The notes under the pieces are model-generated. The model made no database searches, was not told where the DNA came from, and saw only the letters and a program-made list of their open reading frames with translations. 64,000 nucleotides of DNA. It comes from Pseudomonas grimontii (GTDB taxonomy: Bacteria > Pseudomonadota > Gammaproteobacteria > Pseudomonadales > Pseudomonadaceae). The first letter of the stretch is position 1, and each line of letters begins with the position of its first letter. The translations under genes and the position numbers were made by a program. The stretch spans positions 186,001-250,000 of the forward strand of contig NZ_VFES01000009.1 of the NCBI RefSeq assembly GCF_007858185.1. Reading direction: 5' to 3'. This document shows, piece after piece, positions 44,038-53,017 of this stretch.

Positions 44038-44961
44038 TTGAAAGCGCCCCGCGTTACCCTCGATCAATGGCGCACGCTGCAAGCCGTCGTCGACCACGGC
44101 GGCTTCGCCCAGGCAGCGGAAGCGCTGCACCGTTCGCAGTCCTCGGTGAGCTACACCGTGGCCCGTATGCAAGACCAACTCGGCGTGCCGCTGCTGCGCA
44201 TCGACGGGCGCAAGGCGGTGCTCACCGACGCCGGTGAAGTGCTGCTGCGCCGTTCCCGGCAACTGGTAAAAAACGCCAGCCAGCTGGAAGACCTCGCCCA
44301 CCATATGGAACAGGGCTGGGAAGCCGAAGTGCGGCTGGTCGTCGATGCGGCGTACCCCAACGCGCGCCTGGTACGCGCGCTCACCGCGTTTATGCCGCAG
44401 AGCCGTGGTTGCCGGGTGCGTTTGCGTGAAGAGGTACTGTCCGGCGTCGAAGAGCTGTTGATGGAAGGCGTGGCCGACCTGGCCATTTGCGGCTTCAGCA
44501 TCCCCGGCTACCTGGGCACCGAAATGAGCGATGTGGAATTCGTCGCCGTGGCCCACCCCGAGCACGCCTTGCACCGCATGAACCGCGAGTTGAGCTTCCA
44601 GGACCTGGAAAGCCAGATGCAGGTGGTGATCCGCGACTCCGGCCGCCAGCAACCCCGGGATGTGGGCTGGCTCGGCGCCGAACAACGCTGGACCGTCGGC
44701 AGCCTGGCCACCGCCGCCGCTTTTGTGGGCAGCGGCCTGGGCTTTGCCTGGCTGCCACGGCACATGATCGCGCGCGAACTCGCCGAAGGTGTGCTCAAGC
44801 AGCTACCCTTGGAACAGGGCGGCAGCCGCCACCCCACGTTCTACCTGTATTCAAACAAGGACAAACCCTTGGGGCCGGCAACGCAGATCCTCGTGGAGCT
44901 GCTGCGCACCTTTGACACGGCCCCTCTGGACGCGCCTTTCGCCGCCCCCCAGCAAGCCTGA
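44038..44961 (+). CDS. LysR-type regulator
   Basis: 307 residues from a TTG start (AAGAGG eight bases upstream). HTH: VTLDQWRTLQAVVDHGGFAQAAEALHRSQSSVSYTVARMQ; the effector domain includes VDAAYPNARLVRAL and LGFAWLPRHMIAREL. It is divergent from the small secreted protein gene and azoR, and 14 bases upstream of the hydrolase gene. Which of them it controls is not evident; regulation of azoR is one possibility. Confidence 0.88.
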   Translation: MKAPRVTLDQWRTLQAVVDHGGFAQAAEALHRSQSSVSYTVARMQDQLGVPLLRIDGRKAVLTDAGEVLLRRSRQLVKNASQLEDLAHHMEQGWEAEVRLVVDAAYPNARLVRALTAFMPQSRGCRVRLREEVLSGVEELLMEGVADLAICGFSIPGYLGTEMSDVEFVAVAHPEHALHRMNRELSFQDLESQMQVVIRDSGRQQPRDVGWLGAEQRWTVGSLATAAAFVGSGLGFAWLPRHMIARELAEGVLKQLPLEQGGSRHPTFYLYSNKDKPLGPATQILVELLRTFDTAPLDAPFAAPQQA

Positions 44962-44975
44962 AACGGAGTTCATGC

Positions 44976-45779
44976 ATGGCCTGGTTCGACCATGAAGGCT
45001 GCAGCCTGCACTATGAGGAATACGGTCACGGCACTCCGCTGATCCTGATCCACGGCCTGGGCTCCAGCAGCCAGGATTGGGAGCTGCAGGTGCCGGTGCT
45101 GGCCCGTCACTACCGCCTGATCGTGGTGGATGTGCGCGGCCATGGACGTTCCGACAAACCTCGGGAGCGCTACAGCATCGAAGGGTTCACCTACGACCTG
45201 ATTGCGCTGATCGAACACCTGGACCTGCCGCCCGCCCATGTGGTGGGTTTGTCCATGGGCGGCATGATCGCGTTCCAGCTGGCGGTGGACGAACCCGGCC
45301 GGGTCAAGAGCCTGTGCATCGTCAACAGCGCGCCGCAGGTCAAGGTACGCAGTGCCCAGGAATACTGGTGGTGGGTCAAGCGCTGGACGCTCGCCCGTGT
45401 GCTCAGCCTGACCACCATCGGCAAGGCCCTCGGCGACCGGCTGTTTCCAAAACCTGCGCAGGCCGACCTGCGCCGCAAGATGGTCGAACGCTGGGCAAAA
45501 AACGACAAACGTGCTTATCTCGCCAGCTTCGATGCGATTGTGGGCTGGGGCGTACAGGAACGACTTTCGAGGATTACCTGTCCAACCCTGGTCATCAGCG
45601 CCGACCACGACTACACCCCCGTGGCCCAGAAAGAAATCTATGTAAAACTGCTGCCCGATGCGCGGCTGGTGGTGATCGAGGATTCCCGCCATGCCACGCC
45701 CTTGGACCAACCCGAAGTCTTTAATACCACCCTGCTCGATTTTCTAAAGACAGTCGAAACCACTACCCAGGATCACTGA
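44976..45779 (+). CDS. alpha/beta hydrolase
   Basis: 267 residues with the alpha/beta-hydrolase set: oxyanion HGLGSSSQDW, nucleophile elbow GLSMGGM (Ser), acid near SADHDYTPV, and catalytic His in DSRHATPLDQPE. It resembles 3-oxoadipate enol-lactonase and related esterases, but no aromatic pathway genes adjoin it. It is followed after three bases by the cyclophilin gene. Confidence 0.88.
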   Translation: MAWFDHEGCSLHYEEYGHGTPLILIHGLGSSSQDWELQVPVLARHYRLIVVDVRGHGRSDKPRERYSIEGFTYDLIALIEHLDLPPAHVVGLSMGGMIAFQLAVDEPGRVKSLCIVNSAPQVKVRSAQEYWWWVKRWTLARVLSLTTIGKALGDRLFPKPAQADLRRKMVERWAKNDKRAYLASFDAIVGWGVQERLSRITCPTLVISADHDYTPVAQKEIYVKLLPDARLVVIEDSRHATPLDQPEVFNTTLLDFLKTVETTTQDH

Positions 45780-45782
45780 CCC

Positions 45783-46346
45783 ATGCTGAAAAAAATCGCC
45801 TTTTTTGCCGGTTCCGTTCTGTTCGCTGCCAACCTGATGGCCGCCGAGCCTTCCAAGGCGCCACACGTATTGATCTCCACCACCAACGGCGACATTGAAA
45901 TCGAACTGGACCCGGTCAAGGCGCCGATCAGTACCAAGAATTTCCTCGCCTATGTCGACAAAGGCTTCTACACCAACACGATCTTCCACCGCGTGATCCC
46001 GGGCTTCATGGTCCAGGGTGGCGGGTTCACCCAGCAGATGTCGCAAAAGCCGACCGAAGCGCCGATCAAGAACGAAGCCAGCAACGGCCTGCATAACGTG
46101 CGTGGCACGCTGTCGATGGCCCGCACCTCGAACCCGGATTCGGCCACCAGCCAGTTCTTCATCAACGTGGCTGACAACGCCTTCCTCGACCCGGGTCGCG
46201 ATGCCGGTTATGCCGTGTTCGCCAAAGTGGTCAAAGGCATGGATGTGGTCGACATCATCGTCAACTCGCAGACCACCACCAAACAAGGCATGCAAAACGT
46301 GCCAATCGATCCTGTCCTGATCAAGTCGGCCAAGCGCATCGACTGA
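45783..46346 (+). CDS. periplasmic peptidyl-prolyl cis-trans isomerase (cyclophilin, PpiA-like)
   Basis: 187 residues with a signal peptide ending NLMAA. The cyclophilin core has [16 protein letters not shown] (catalytic Arg, Phe and Gln), [22 protein letters not shown], and [16 protein letters not shown]. It folds proline-containing proteins in the periplasm. It begins three bases after the hydrolase stop. A strong GC hairpin at 46364-46388 follows. Confidence 0.93.
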   Translation: MLKKIAFFAGSVLFAANLMAAEPSKAPHVLISTTNGDIEIELDPVKAPISTKNFLAYVDKGFYTNTIFHRVIPGFMVQGGGFTQQMSQKPTEAPIKNEASNGLHNVRGTLSMARTSNPDSATSQFFINVADNAFLDPGRDAGYAVFAKVVKGMDVVDIIVNSQTTTKQGMQNVPIDPVLIKSAKRID

Positions 46347-46363
46347 GGTCTGCAGGAAATTCC

Positions 46364-46388
46364 GCGCGCGGCCCACAAGGCTGCGCGC
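46364..46388 (+). terminator. GC-rich hairpin after the cyclophilin gene
   Basis: GCGCGCGGCC pairs with GGCTGCGCGC over ten positions (one G-T) around a 5-base loop. The T tail is poor (GCATTTG), so it may be an attenuator rather than a full terminator. Confidence 0.5.
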
Positions 46389-46403
46389 GCATTTGAAAGG
46401 AGA

Positions 46404-46418
46404 GCCCGCCAGGCGGGC
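46404..46418 (+). promoter_or_regulatory. hairpin between the ribosome site and the ABC transporter start
   Basis: The palindrome GCCCGCCAGGCGGGC lies between AAGGAG (46397-46402) and the ATG at 46429. The linear spacing is 26 bases; folding the hairpin would leave about 11, close to normal. It may decide whether this start is used. Confidence 0.5.
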
Positions 46419-46428
46419 GTCAACCCTA

Positions 46429-48261
46429 ATGCTCTATCGTCGTTTTGAACAACTGATCGATATTTTCCGCGACGCCCCCAGCGCCGCCCCTCCCGACAAA
46501 GTCCTGCCCTTCTATCTCTACTATCTGCGCCAGGTGTGGCCCTGTTTTGCCGCACTGCTGGTGGTGGGCCTGGTCGGGGCGCTGATCGAAGTCGCGCTGT
46601 TCAGCTACCTGAGCCGTATCATCGACCTGGCCCAGGGCACACCGCCCGCTGACTTCTTCCAGATCCACAGCACCGAGCTGATCTGGATGGCCGTGGTCGC
46701 CCTGCTGCTGCGCCCGATTTTCAATGGCCTGCATGACTTGCTGGTGCACCAGACCATCAACCCCGGCATGACCAGCCTGATCCGCTGGCAGAATCACAGC
46801 TATGTGCTCAAGCAGAGCCTGAATTTCTTCCAGAATGATTTCGCCGGGCGCATTGCCCAACGCATTATGCAAACTGGCAATTCCCTGCGTGACTCTGCGG
46901 TGGCAACAGCCGAGGCCATCTGGCACGTGTCGATCTACGCCATCACCTCCCTGGTGCTGTTTGCCGAGGCCGACTGGCGGCTGATGATTCCGTTGATCAC
47001 CTGGATCATTTGTTACTGCCTGGCCTTGCGTTACTTCGTGCCGCGGGTCAAAGAACGTTCGGTGATCTCTTCCGAGGCACGTTCCAAACTCATGGGGCGC
47101 ATCGTCGACGGCTACACCAACATCACCACCTTGAAGCTGTTCGCCCATACGCAGAATGAGCAGGAATACGCCAAGGAAGCGATCATTGAGCAAACCGAAA
47201 AAACCCAGCTGGCGGCACGCGTGCTCACCAGCATGGATGCGGTGATCACCGTCCTGAACGGCCTGCTGATCGTCACCACCACCGGCCTGGCCCTGTGGCT
47301 GTGGACGCAGTCGCTGATCTCCGTAGGCGCCATCGCCCTGGCCACTGGCCTGGTGATTCGCATCGTCAATATGTCCGGTTGGATCATGTGGGTGGTCAAC
47401 GGCATTTTCGAAAACATCGGCATCGTGCAGGACGGTCTCAAGACCATCGCCCAACCCCTGGCCGTGGTCGACCGCGACAACGCCCCCCGGCTGACAGTGC
47501 CCCATGGCGAAGTACGTTTTGAGCAGGTGGATTTCCACTACGGCAAGAAGAGCGGGATCATTGGCGACCTGAACCTGAACATCCAGGCCGGGGAAAAAAT
47601 CGGCCTGATCGGCCCGTCGGGTGCGGGCAAGTCGACCCTGGTCAACCTGCTGCTACGCCTCTACGACCTGCAAGGCGGACGCATCCTGATCGACGGCCAG
47701 AACATCGCCGAGGTGGCCCAGGAGACCCTGCGCGAACAGATCGGCATGATCACCCAGGACACCTCGCTGCTGCACCGATCGATCCGCGAAAATCTGCTGT
47801 ACGGCAAGCCGGAGGCCACCGACGAAGAACTCTGGGCCGCAGTGCATAAGGCCCGTGCCGATGAGTTCATCCCGCTGCTGTCGGACGCCGAAGGGCGTAC
47901 CGGGCTGGATGCACATGTGGGCGAACGCGGGGTGAAACTCTCCGGCGGGCAACGCCAACGTATCGCCATCGCGCGCGTACTGCTCAAGGATGCGCCGATC
48001 CTGATCATGGACGAAGCCACGTCGGCGCTGGACTCGGAAGTCGAGGCGGCGATCCAGGAAAGCCTGGAAACCCTGATGCAAGGCAAGACGGTGATTGCGA
48101 TTGCGCACCGGTTGTCGACCATCGCACGGATGGACCGCCTGGTGGTGCTGGAGAAAGGCCAGATCGCCGAGACGGGCAGCCATGCCGAGTTGCTGGCCCA
48201 TGGCGGGTTGTATGCGCGGTTGTGGCAGCACCAGACCGGGGGGTTTGTCGGCATCGACTGA
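46429..48261 (+). CDS. ABC exporter, fused permease and ATPase
   Basis: 610 residues. The six-helix permease half covers residues 1-330; the ATPase half has Walker A GPSGAGKST, Q-loop MITQDTSLLHRSIRENLLYG, LSGGQRQRIAIAR, and Walker B with DEATSALDS and a switch His in AHRLS. It is a half-transporter type that would dimerise in the inner membrane. Start chosen at MLYRRFEQL; a TTG 12 codons upstream precedes the Shine-Dalgarno sequence and is unlikely. Substrate unknown. Confidence 0.9.
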   Translation: MLYRRFEQLIDIFRDAPSAAPPDKVLPFYLYYLRQVWPCFAALLVVGLVGALIEVALFSYLSRIIDLAQGTPPADFFQIHSTELIWMAVVALLLRPIFNGLHDLLVHQTINPGMTSLIRWQNHSYVLKQSLNFFQNDFAGRIAQRIMQTGNSLRDSAVATAEAIWHVSIYAITSLVLFAEADWRLMIPLITWIICYCLALRYFVPRVKERSVISSEARSKLMGRIVDGYTNITTLKLFAHTQNEQEYAKEAIIEQTEKTQLAARVLTSMDAVITVLNGLLIVTTTGLALWLWTQSLISVGAIALATGLVIRIVNMSGWIMWVVNGIFENIGIVQDGLKTIAQPLAVVDRDNAPRLTVPHGEVRFEQVDFHYGKKSGIIGDLNLNIQAGEKIGLIGPSGAGKSTLVNLLLRLYDLQGGRILIDGQNIAEVAQETLREQIGMITQDTSLLHRSIRENLLYGKPEATDEELWAAVHKARADEFIPLLSDAEGRTGLDAHVGERGVKLSGGQRQRIAIARVLLKDAPILIMDEATSALDSEVEAAIQESLETLMQGKTVIAIAHRLSTIARMDRLVVLEKGQIAETGSHAELLAHGGLYARLWQHQTGGFVGID

Positions 48262-48264
48262 AGC

Positions 48265-48360
48265 AAATGTGGGAGGGGGCTTGCTCCCGATATCGGTGGG
48301 TCAGCCACCAAATTTTGCGACTGACACTCCGCCATCGGGGGCAAGCCCCCTCCCACATTG
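48265..48360. repeat. REP doublet (REPIN), copy 4
   Basis: Inverted pair of the first REP family, beginning four bases after the ABC transporter stop. One arm has CTTGCTCCCGAT, the other the GGGGGCAAG variant. Confidence 0.92.
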
Positions 48361-48486
48361 GTGGCCTGGACTTGTGTAAAAACCGTGCTGTACTCAGTGC
48401 AGTGCCCAGACGGGCGCTGAAGTAAATCTGCAGGGAGCATCACTGGTTTACTGATTGGGTAGAGCGATCTATCAAGGACGTGCTGC

Positions 48487-49188
48487 ATGTCTTTGTTCAA
48501 GCGTTCAGTCACAGAGGGGTTAGGTACGTTTTGGCTGGTGTTGGGCGGTTGTGGAAGTGCGGTGTTGGCCGCCGCGTTTCCCGCTGTCGGGATCGGGTTG
48601 TTGGGCGTGGCCCTGGCGTTCGGGCTCACGGTGCTGACCATGGCGGTGGCCATCGGACACATCAGCGGCTGCCATCTCAACCCGGCGGTATCGGTGGGGC
48701 TGGTAGTGGGCGGAAGGTTTCCGGCCAGGGAGTTACCGGCGTACATCGTTGCCCAAGTCATCGGCGGGGTAGTCGCCGCTGCATTGTTGTACTTCATCGC
48801 CAGCGGCAAGCCGGGCTTTGAACTGGCCGGGGGGCTGGCCTCCAACGGTTATGGCGAGCATTCGCCAGGCGGCTATTCAATAGCAGCGGGGTTTGTCTGT
48901 GAGTTGGTGATGACAGCCATGTTCGTGCTGATCATCCTCGGCGCCACCGACCACCGTGCCCCGAAGGGCCTCGCGCCCATCGCCATTGGCCTGGCCCTCA
49001 CCTTGATCCACCTGATCTCCATCCCCGTGACCAACACCTCGGTCAACCCGGCCCGCAGTACCGGCCCGGCATTGATCGTGGGCGGGTGGGCGATCCAGCA
49101 ATTGTGGATGTTCTGGCTCGCGCCGATCCTGGGTGCGGTGGTGGGCGGTGTTATCTATCGATGGTTGGGCAAAGAGGAGCCGGCCTGA
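48487..49188 (+). CDS. aqpZ: aquaporin Z
   Basis: A 233-residue, six-helix water channel with both NPA boxes (HLNPAVSVG and [11 protein letters not shown]); the Arg after the second box and narrow-filter residues fit AqpZ rather than GlpF. It starts [26 protein letters not shown], which is the AqpZ N-terminus. Transcribed alone; a long inverted repeat follows its stop. Confidence 0.95.
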   Translation: MSLFKRSVTEGLGTFWLVLGGCGSAVLAAAFPAVGIGLLGVALAFGLTVLTMAVAIGHISGCHLNPAVSVGLVVGGRFPARELPAYIVAQVIGGVVAAALLYFIASGKPGFELAGGLASNGYGEHSPGGYSIAAGFVCELVMTAMFVLIILGATDHRAPKGLAPIAIGLALTLIHLISIPVTNTSVNPARSTGPALIVGGWAIQQLWMFWLAPILGAVVGGVIYRWLGKEEPA

Positions 49189-49200
49189 AACGCAACCCCC

Positions 49201-49300
49201 GTAGCAGCTGCCGAGCGCAAGCGAGGCTGCGTCAGGCGCACTGCCGATTCAGGCTCGAGTCGCGGCCGACGCAGCCTCGCTTGCGCTTGGCAGCTGCTAC
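49201..49300. repeat. 33-bp near-perfect inverted repeat, fourth family
   Basis: Arms begin GTAGCAGCTGCCGAGCGCAA and end with its complement (GTAGCAGCTGCCAAGCGCAA read in reverse). They match at 32 of 33 positions, with about 34 bases between them. It separates aqpZ from the convergent acyltransferase-like gene and can act as terminator for both. Confidence 0.85.
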
Positions 49301-49324
49301 GAATTTGCGCGGTGTGGGGGCGGT

Positions 49325-50449
49325 TTAGGCTTGCCGATAAGGCAGGGCCGTCCTCGCCTCTTCGGCATACGTCAAAATCCCCACCCGTTCGCGCTCGAGG
49401 AAATCCTCCACGGCATTCTTCAATCCGGGATGGCGCAGGTAGTGCCACGACCGGGTGATCACCGGTTCGAACCCGCGAATCAATTTGTGCTCACCCTGGG
49501 CACCGGCGTCGAAGCGTTGCAGGCCGTGGGCGATGGCGTAATCCATGCCCTGGTAGAAGCAGGTTTCGAAATGCAGCCGGTCAAACTCTGCCAGGCAACC
49601 CCAGTAGCGGCCGTAGAAGCTGTCACCACCGATCAGGCTGAAGGCCATGGCCACCGGGCGTGAACCTTGTTTGGCCAGCACCACACGGATCGCCTCGGGC
49701 ATGCGCTCGGCCAGCAGGCTGAAAAATGCGCGGGTCAGGTACGGTGCCTGGCGACGTACCGCGTAGGTATTGGCGTAGCAGGCGTAGACAAAATCCCACT
49801 GCGCCTCACTCAGCTCGTGGCCTTGCAACCACTCGAAGTCGATGCCCTGCCCTGCCACTTGTTCACGCTCCTTGCGCATTTGTTTGCGCTTGCGCGAACT
49901 GAGGGCCTCGAGGAAATCCTGGAAGTCGCGGTAGCCGCGGTTCTGCCAATGGAACTGACAACCCAGGCGCTGTAACCAACCCGGCTGCAGGGCTAACGCC
50001 TCATCGGCCAAACCGTCGGTGAAGTTGATATGGGCACTGGAGAGCCCTTCGATCTCCAGGTAGCCCGGCAGGCTCTTCAGCAGCTCGAAACCATCGTCGG
50101 CGCTGGCAGCCAACAGGCGGGGGCCACTGACCGGGCTGAACGGTACGGCTGTCAGTAGCTTGGGGTAGTAATCAATGCCCGCCCGCTCGCAGGCATCGGC
50201 CCAACCGTGGTCGAACACGTACTCGCCGTAGGAATGCCATTTGCGATAACTGGGCAATGCCGCCACCAGTCGATCGCCATCCCAGTGCAACAAATGCTCC
50301 GGTTGCCAGCCCGATTGAGGGCCCAGGCTGGCACTGTCTTCCAGCGCGCTGAGGAAGGCGTGCCGCACAAAGGGCTGGGCGTCCGGCACCAGTGCGTCCC
50401 AGGCCTGCGGGGCGATTTCGGACAGGCTGTCCAGGCGTTGCAGCGGCAT
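49325..50449 (-). CDS. GNAT/FemAB-like protein (DUF482 family)
   Basis: 374 residues starting at MPLQRLDSLSEIAPQAWDALVP after GAGG; other in-frame starts lie up to four codons upstream. The segments FVRHAFLSALEDSASLG, HINFTDGLADEAL, RKRKQMRKEREQV and YGRYWGCLAEFDRLHFETCFYQGMDYAIAHGL followed by GAQGEHKLIRGF are the standard DUF482 landmarks. The family is described as GNAT-like, with possible roles in peptidoglycan or peptide conjugation; the substrate is unknown. Confidence 0.85.
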   Translation of the reverse strand: MPLQRLDSLSEIAPQAWDALVPDAQPFVRHAFLSALEDSASLGPQSGWQPEHLLHWDGDRLVAALPSYRKWHSYGEYVFDHGWADACERAGIDYYPKLLTAVPFSPVSGPRLLAASADDGFELLKSLPGYLEIEGLSSAHINFTDGLADEALALQPGWLQRLGCQFHWQNRGYRDFQDFLEALSSRKRKQMRKEREQVAGQGIDFEWLQGHELSEAQWDFVYACYANTYAVRRQAPYLTRAFFSLLAERMPEAIRVVLAKQGSRPVAMAFSLIGGDSFYGRYWGCLAEFDRLHFETCFYQGMDYAIAHGLQRFDAGAQGEHKLIRGFEPVITRSWHYLRHPGLKNAVEDFLERERVGILTYAEEARTALPYRQA

Positions 50450-50567
50450 TGGCATCCTCACTACGTCATGGCATGAAAGCCTCGCGAGTATCGCTTATCG
50501 CACGTCCGCGCACACCCCCAAATCGCCCGACAAGGCTCTAAATCAATAGTTCCATTCTTAAATAATT

Positions 50568-50583
50568 TGTCATCTAGATGACA
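50568..50583. promoter_or_regulatory. 16-bp perfect palindrome upstream of the porin gene
   Basis: TGTCATCTAGATGACA is fully self-complementary. It lies in the divergent gap, 150 bases before the porin start and 118 bases before the DUF482 start, in AT-rich DNA. It has the form of a dimeric repressor operator; the regulator is not identified. Confidence 0.5.
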
Positions 50584-50732
50584 TCACTTAGCCACTGCGG
50601 CGTCATAAACGATCGTGATACTGACGCCTGTTTTTAGAGCGCCTGGTTCTAGCAGGTGGTTATTTTTCCGTCCGTCATCGGTCGGTTGTGTCCTGGATGG
50701 CTTGCCATCCCTCCTCACTTTCGGAGATTGAT

Positions 50733-52076
50733 ATGCGTCTTGCTTCCACTAAAACTGCGGCGGTCCTGTGCGGCGGCCTGCTAATGGCCCTGAGCGTTCC
50801 GGCCAGCGCCGCAGTCGACGCTAAATTGCTCGACATGCTCAAGGCCAACGGCCAGATCACCGCTTCGCAGTACACCGAACTGCAAAACGAGTTGGCCAAA
50901 GACCAGAAAGAACAGCAGATCGCACGGCAAGCTCAACAAGAGACCAACGAACAGATCGCGGCCACCGCGAAAAAAACCAACGAGCTGAGCAGCTTCGACC
51001 AGAAGCTGGCCTGGGCCGCCAAGACTCAGTTCAAGGGTGATGTGCGCATGCGTCATGAGACCATCAAGGTCGAAGGCGAAAATGGCGTCACCCGTGCAGG
51101 CGTCACCGGTCGTGACAAGGATCGCGAACGGATCCGCGCGCGCCTCGGCGCCTACACCGAAATCAACCCACAGGTGGACACCGGTATTCGTATCGCTACC
51201 GGCGGCGGCAGCGATGCGCGCTCCACCAACCAGGACCTGGACGGCTACTTCGATAAAAAATCGATCTGGCTGGACCTCGGCTACATCGACTACCACCCCG
51301 ACCAGATCAAAAACCTGCACATCATTGGCGGCAAAATGCTGCAACCCTGGGTCAACATGGGCGATGTGATCTGGGATAGCGACATCAACCCGGAAGGCCT
51401 GGCCCTCACCTACAAGTACCCACTGGGCGGCAGCGCCGAGCTGTTCGGCAGCCTGGGTAACTACAACCTCAAGGACAACGTGGACGGTGACGGCGTGCAG
51501 TACCGCCATGACCTGCGCCTGACCACCGGCCAGTTGGGGACCCGTTTCTCGGTGACCGACAACCTGAAAATGACCCTGGGCGGCAGCGTCTACGCCTACC
51601 AGAACGATGAAGACAGCCGTGCCTCCGGTACCAGTACCCCGAACGTGCTGGCAACCAACGGTAACACCCCCAACGGCGAGTTCCGCCTGTATGAAGGCTT
51701 CGGTCAAGTCGATATTGGCGGCCTGGCGGTACCCCTGTCGTTCTACGGTCAGTACGTGAAAAACAACGACGCCATCGATGATGCGGACACTGCCTGGTTG
51801 CTGGGCGCCAAGTCCAAGGTGTTCGGTTTCAACCTGGACTACAACTACCGCGACGTGCAGAAAAACGCCGTGGTGGGTGCCTTCACGGATTCGGACTTCG
51901 GCGGCGGCTTCACCGGCTCCCGTGGTCACAAGTTCAAAGTCGGCTATGACATCGACAAGAACTTCGCCGTCGGCGCAACCTACTTCCTGACCAAGACCGA
52001 CACCTACAGCCGCACACTCGTGGACGGTAGCGCCAAAGCCAACACCTTCCAGCTGGATGCAGAAGCCAAGTTCTAA
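50733..52076 (+). CDS. putative outer-membrane porin with N-terminal coiled coil
   Basis: 447 residues from MRLASTKT after CGGAG; signal peptide ends PASA. Residues 25-90 form a Gln/Glu-rich coiled coil (QITASQYTELQNELAKDQKEQQIARQAQ), as in OprO/OprP-like and PF16930 porins. The rest is beta strands (FKGDVRMRHETIKVE, RIRARLGAYTEINPQVDTGIRIATGG), ending in Phe (FQLDAEAKF). It probably forms a trimeric channel. A perfect palindrome lies in its leader. Confidence 0.85.
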   Translation: MRLASTKTAAVLCGGLLMALSVPASAAVDAKLLDMLKANGQITASQYTELQNELAKDQKEQQIARQAQQETNEQIAATAKKTNELSSFDQKLAWAAKTQFKGDVRMRHETIKVEGENGVTRAGVTGRDKDRERIRARLGAYTEINPQVDTGIRIATGGGSDARSTNQDLDGYFDKKSIWLDLGYIDYHPDQIKNLHIIGGKMLQPWVNMGDVIWDSDINPEGLALTYKYPLGGSAELFGSLGNYNLKDNVDGDGVQYRHDLRLTTGQLGTRFSVTDNLKMTLGGSVYAYQNDEDSRASGTSTPNVLATNGNTPNGEFRLYEGFGQVDIGGLAVPLSFYGQYVKNNDAIDDADTAWLLGAKSKVFGFNLDYNYRDVQKNAVVGAFTDSDFGGGFTGSRGHKFKVGYDIDKNFAVGATYFLTKTDTYSRTLVDGSAKANTFQLDAEAKF

Positions 52077-52080
52077 AGAA

Positions 52081-52157
52081 GCAGCTTTGAGCGGCAAGCG
52101 ACGAGCTTCAAGGAGAAGCGCGTTACTTGCCGCTTTTCCCTTGCAGCTTGAAGCTGC
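52081..52157. repeat. nested inverted repeat, probable terminator of the porin gene
   Basis: Inner stem GCGGCAAG/CTTGCCGC is followed by TTTT (52091-52137). Outer arms GCAGCTT/AAGCTGC, plus a local GCAGCTTGAAGCTGC palindrome, add a second fold. This GCAGCTTGAAGCTGC type repeat is scattered in Pseudomonas genomes. Confidence 0.65.
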
Positions 52158-52158
52158 C

Positions 52159-52392
52159 CTATTGCCCCTTGAGCCGCTCGGCAGCCAGTTGCTGCGCCAA
52201 GGCATCCAGATCCTTTACCGGCTCCTGCGGCAGAATCCGCAACGTCGCCTGCATCAGGCGCATCTGGCGGATAAACCGTCGGCAGTTAGGGCAGAACATC
52301 AAGTGATGACGCACCAGCAGACGCTCGCGAAAGGTCAATTGCCCATCGAGATAGTCACTGGAACGTGCCACTTGTTCTTTACAGGTCAACAT
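52159..52392 (-). CDS. zinc-finger anti-sigma factor (PA3284-like)
   Basis: A 77-residue protein with a ZAS-type metal site (C4, H29, C34 and C37 in LTCKEQ...RHHLMFCPNCRRF). It has no membrane helix, so it is a soluble anti-sigma factor. It overlaps the end of the ECF sigma gene by seven bases, the usual sigma/anti-sigma coupling. The role of the pair is not known. Confidence 0.82.
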   Translation of the reverse strand: MLTCKEQVARSSDYLDGQLTFRERLLVRHHLMFCPNCRRFIRQMRLMQATLRILPQEPVKDLDALAQQLAAERLKGQ

Positions 52393-53000
52393 TCGCCCGT
52401 TTCCTCAAAATGCTCCACCGTGGCGAAGACTTTAAGCCGTGCTCGATGCAACAGCACTCGGACATTGGAGAGAGAGAGCGTCAGAAGATTACAGATCTCC
52501 TCCAGCTCCAGGCCCTGGCGTTCACGCAGCACCAGCACGCTGCTTTGCAGTTCGGACAAACTCAGCAACGTGTGCTCCAGGCACTTACGCAGTTCATCCT
52601 CGGTCAGCAAGGCTTCCGGGGTGTCCTGGTGCCAGGCATACGGGGCGACGGCCCAGTGGCCATCATCGGGGGAGAATCGGTCATCACCGATGGTGCCGTG
52701 GGGCGAAGGTAAATCGTCGAGCAACACTTCCCGGCGATTCTGCTTATAGCGCCCCTTGGCAGCGTTGGCGGTAATGGTCAGCAGCCAGGTTTTGAGGCTC
52801 GAACGCCCTTCGAATTTGGCCAGGTTACGCACCACCGACAGCCAGGCGTCCTGCACCACTTCGTCGGCATGACGCTGACCGGCGATGGCATAGGCCACCG
52901 CCCGCATTGCGCTTTGGTACGTGCTGACCAATTCCTTGTAGGCCCGTTGCTCGCCCTTGAGCAGCCGTTCAAGCAGGTGCGCGTCGTCCGCTGCTGCCAT
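52386..53000 (-). CDS. ECF RNA polymerase sigma factor (PA3285-like)
   Basis: 204 residues: region 2 (ELVSTYQSAMRAVAYAIAGQRHADEVVQDAWLSVVRNLAKFEGRSSLKTWLLTITANAAK in pieces) and region 4 (LLSLSELQSSVLVLRERQGLELEEICNLLTLSLSNVRVLLHRARLKV). It follows the KAS III gene after 17 bases and precedes its anti-sigma factor. The three-gene order matches PA3286-PA3285-PA3284 of P. aeruginosa. The signal it answers is unknown. Confidence 0.92.
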   Translation of the reverse strand: MAAADDAHLLERLLKGEQRAYKELVSTYQSAMRAVAYAIAGQRHADEVVQDAWLSVVRNLAKFEGRSSLKTWLLTITANAAKGRYKQNRREVLLDDLPSPHGTIGDDRFSPDDGHWAVAPYAWHQDTPEALLTEDELRKCLEHTLLSLSELQSSVLVLRERQGLELEEICNLLTLSLSNVRVLLHRARLKVFATVEHFEETGEC

Positions 53001-53017
53001 TCAAGACCTCGATTGTC

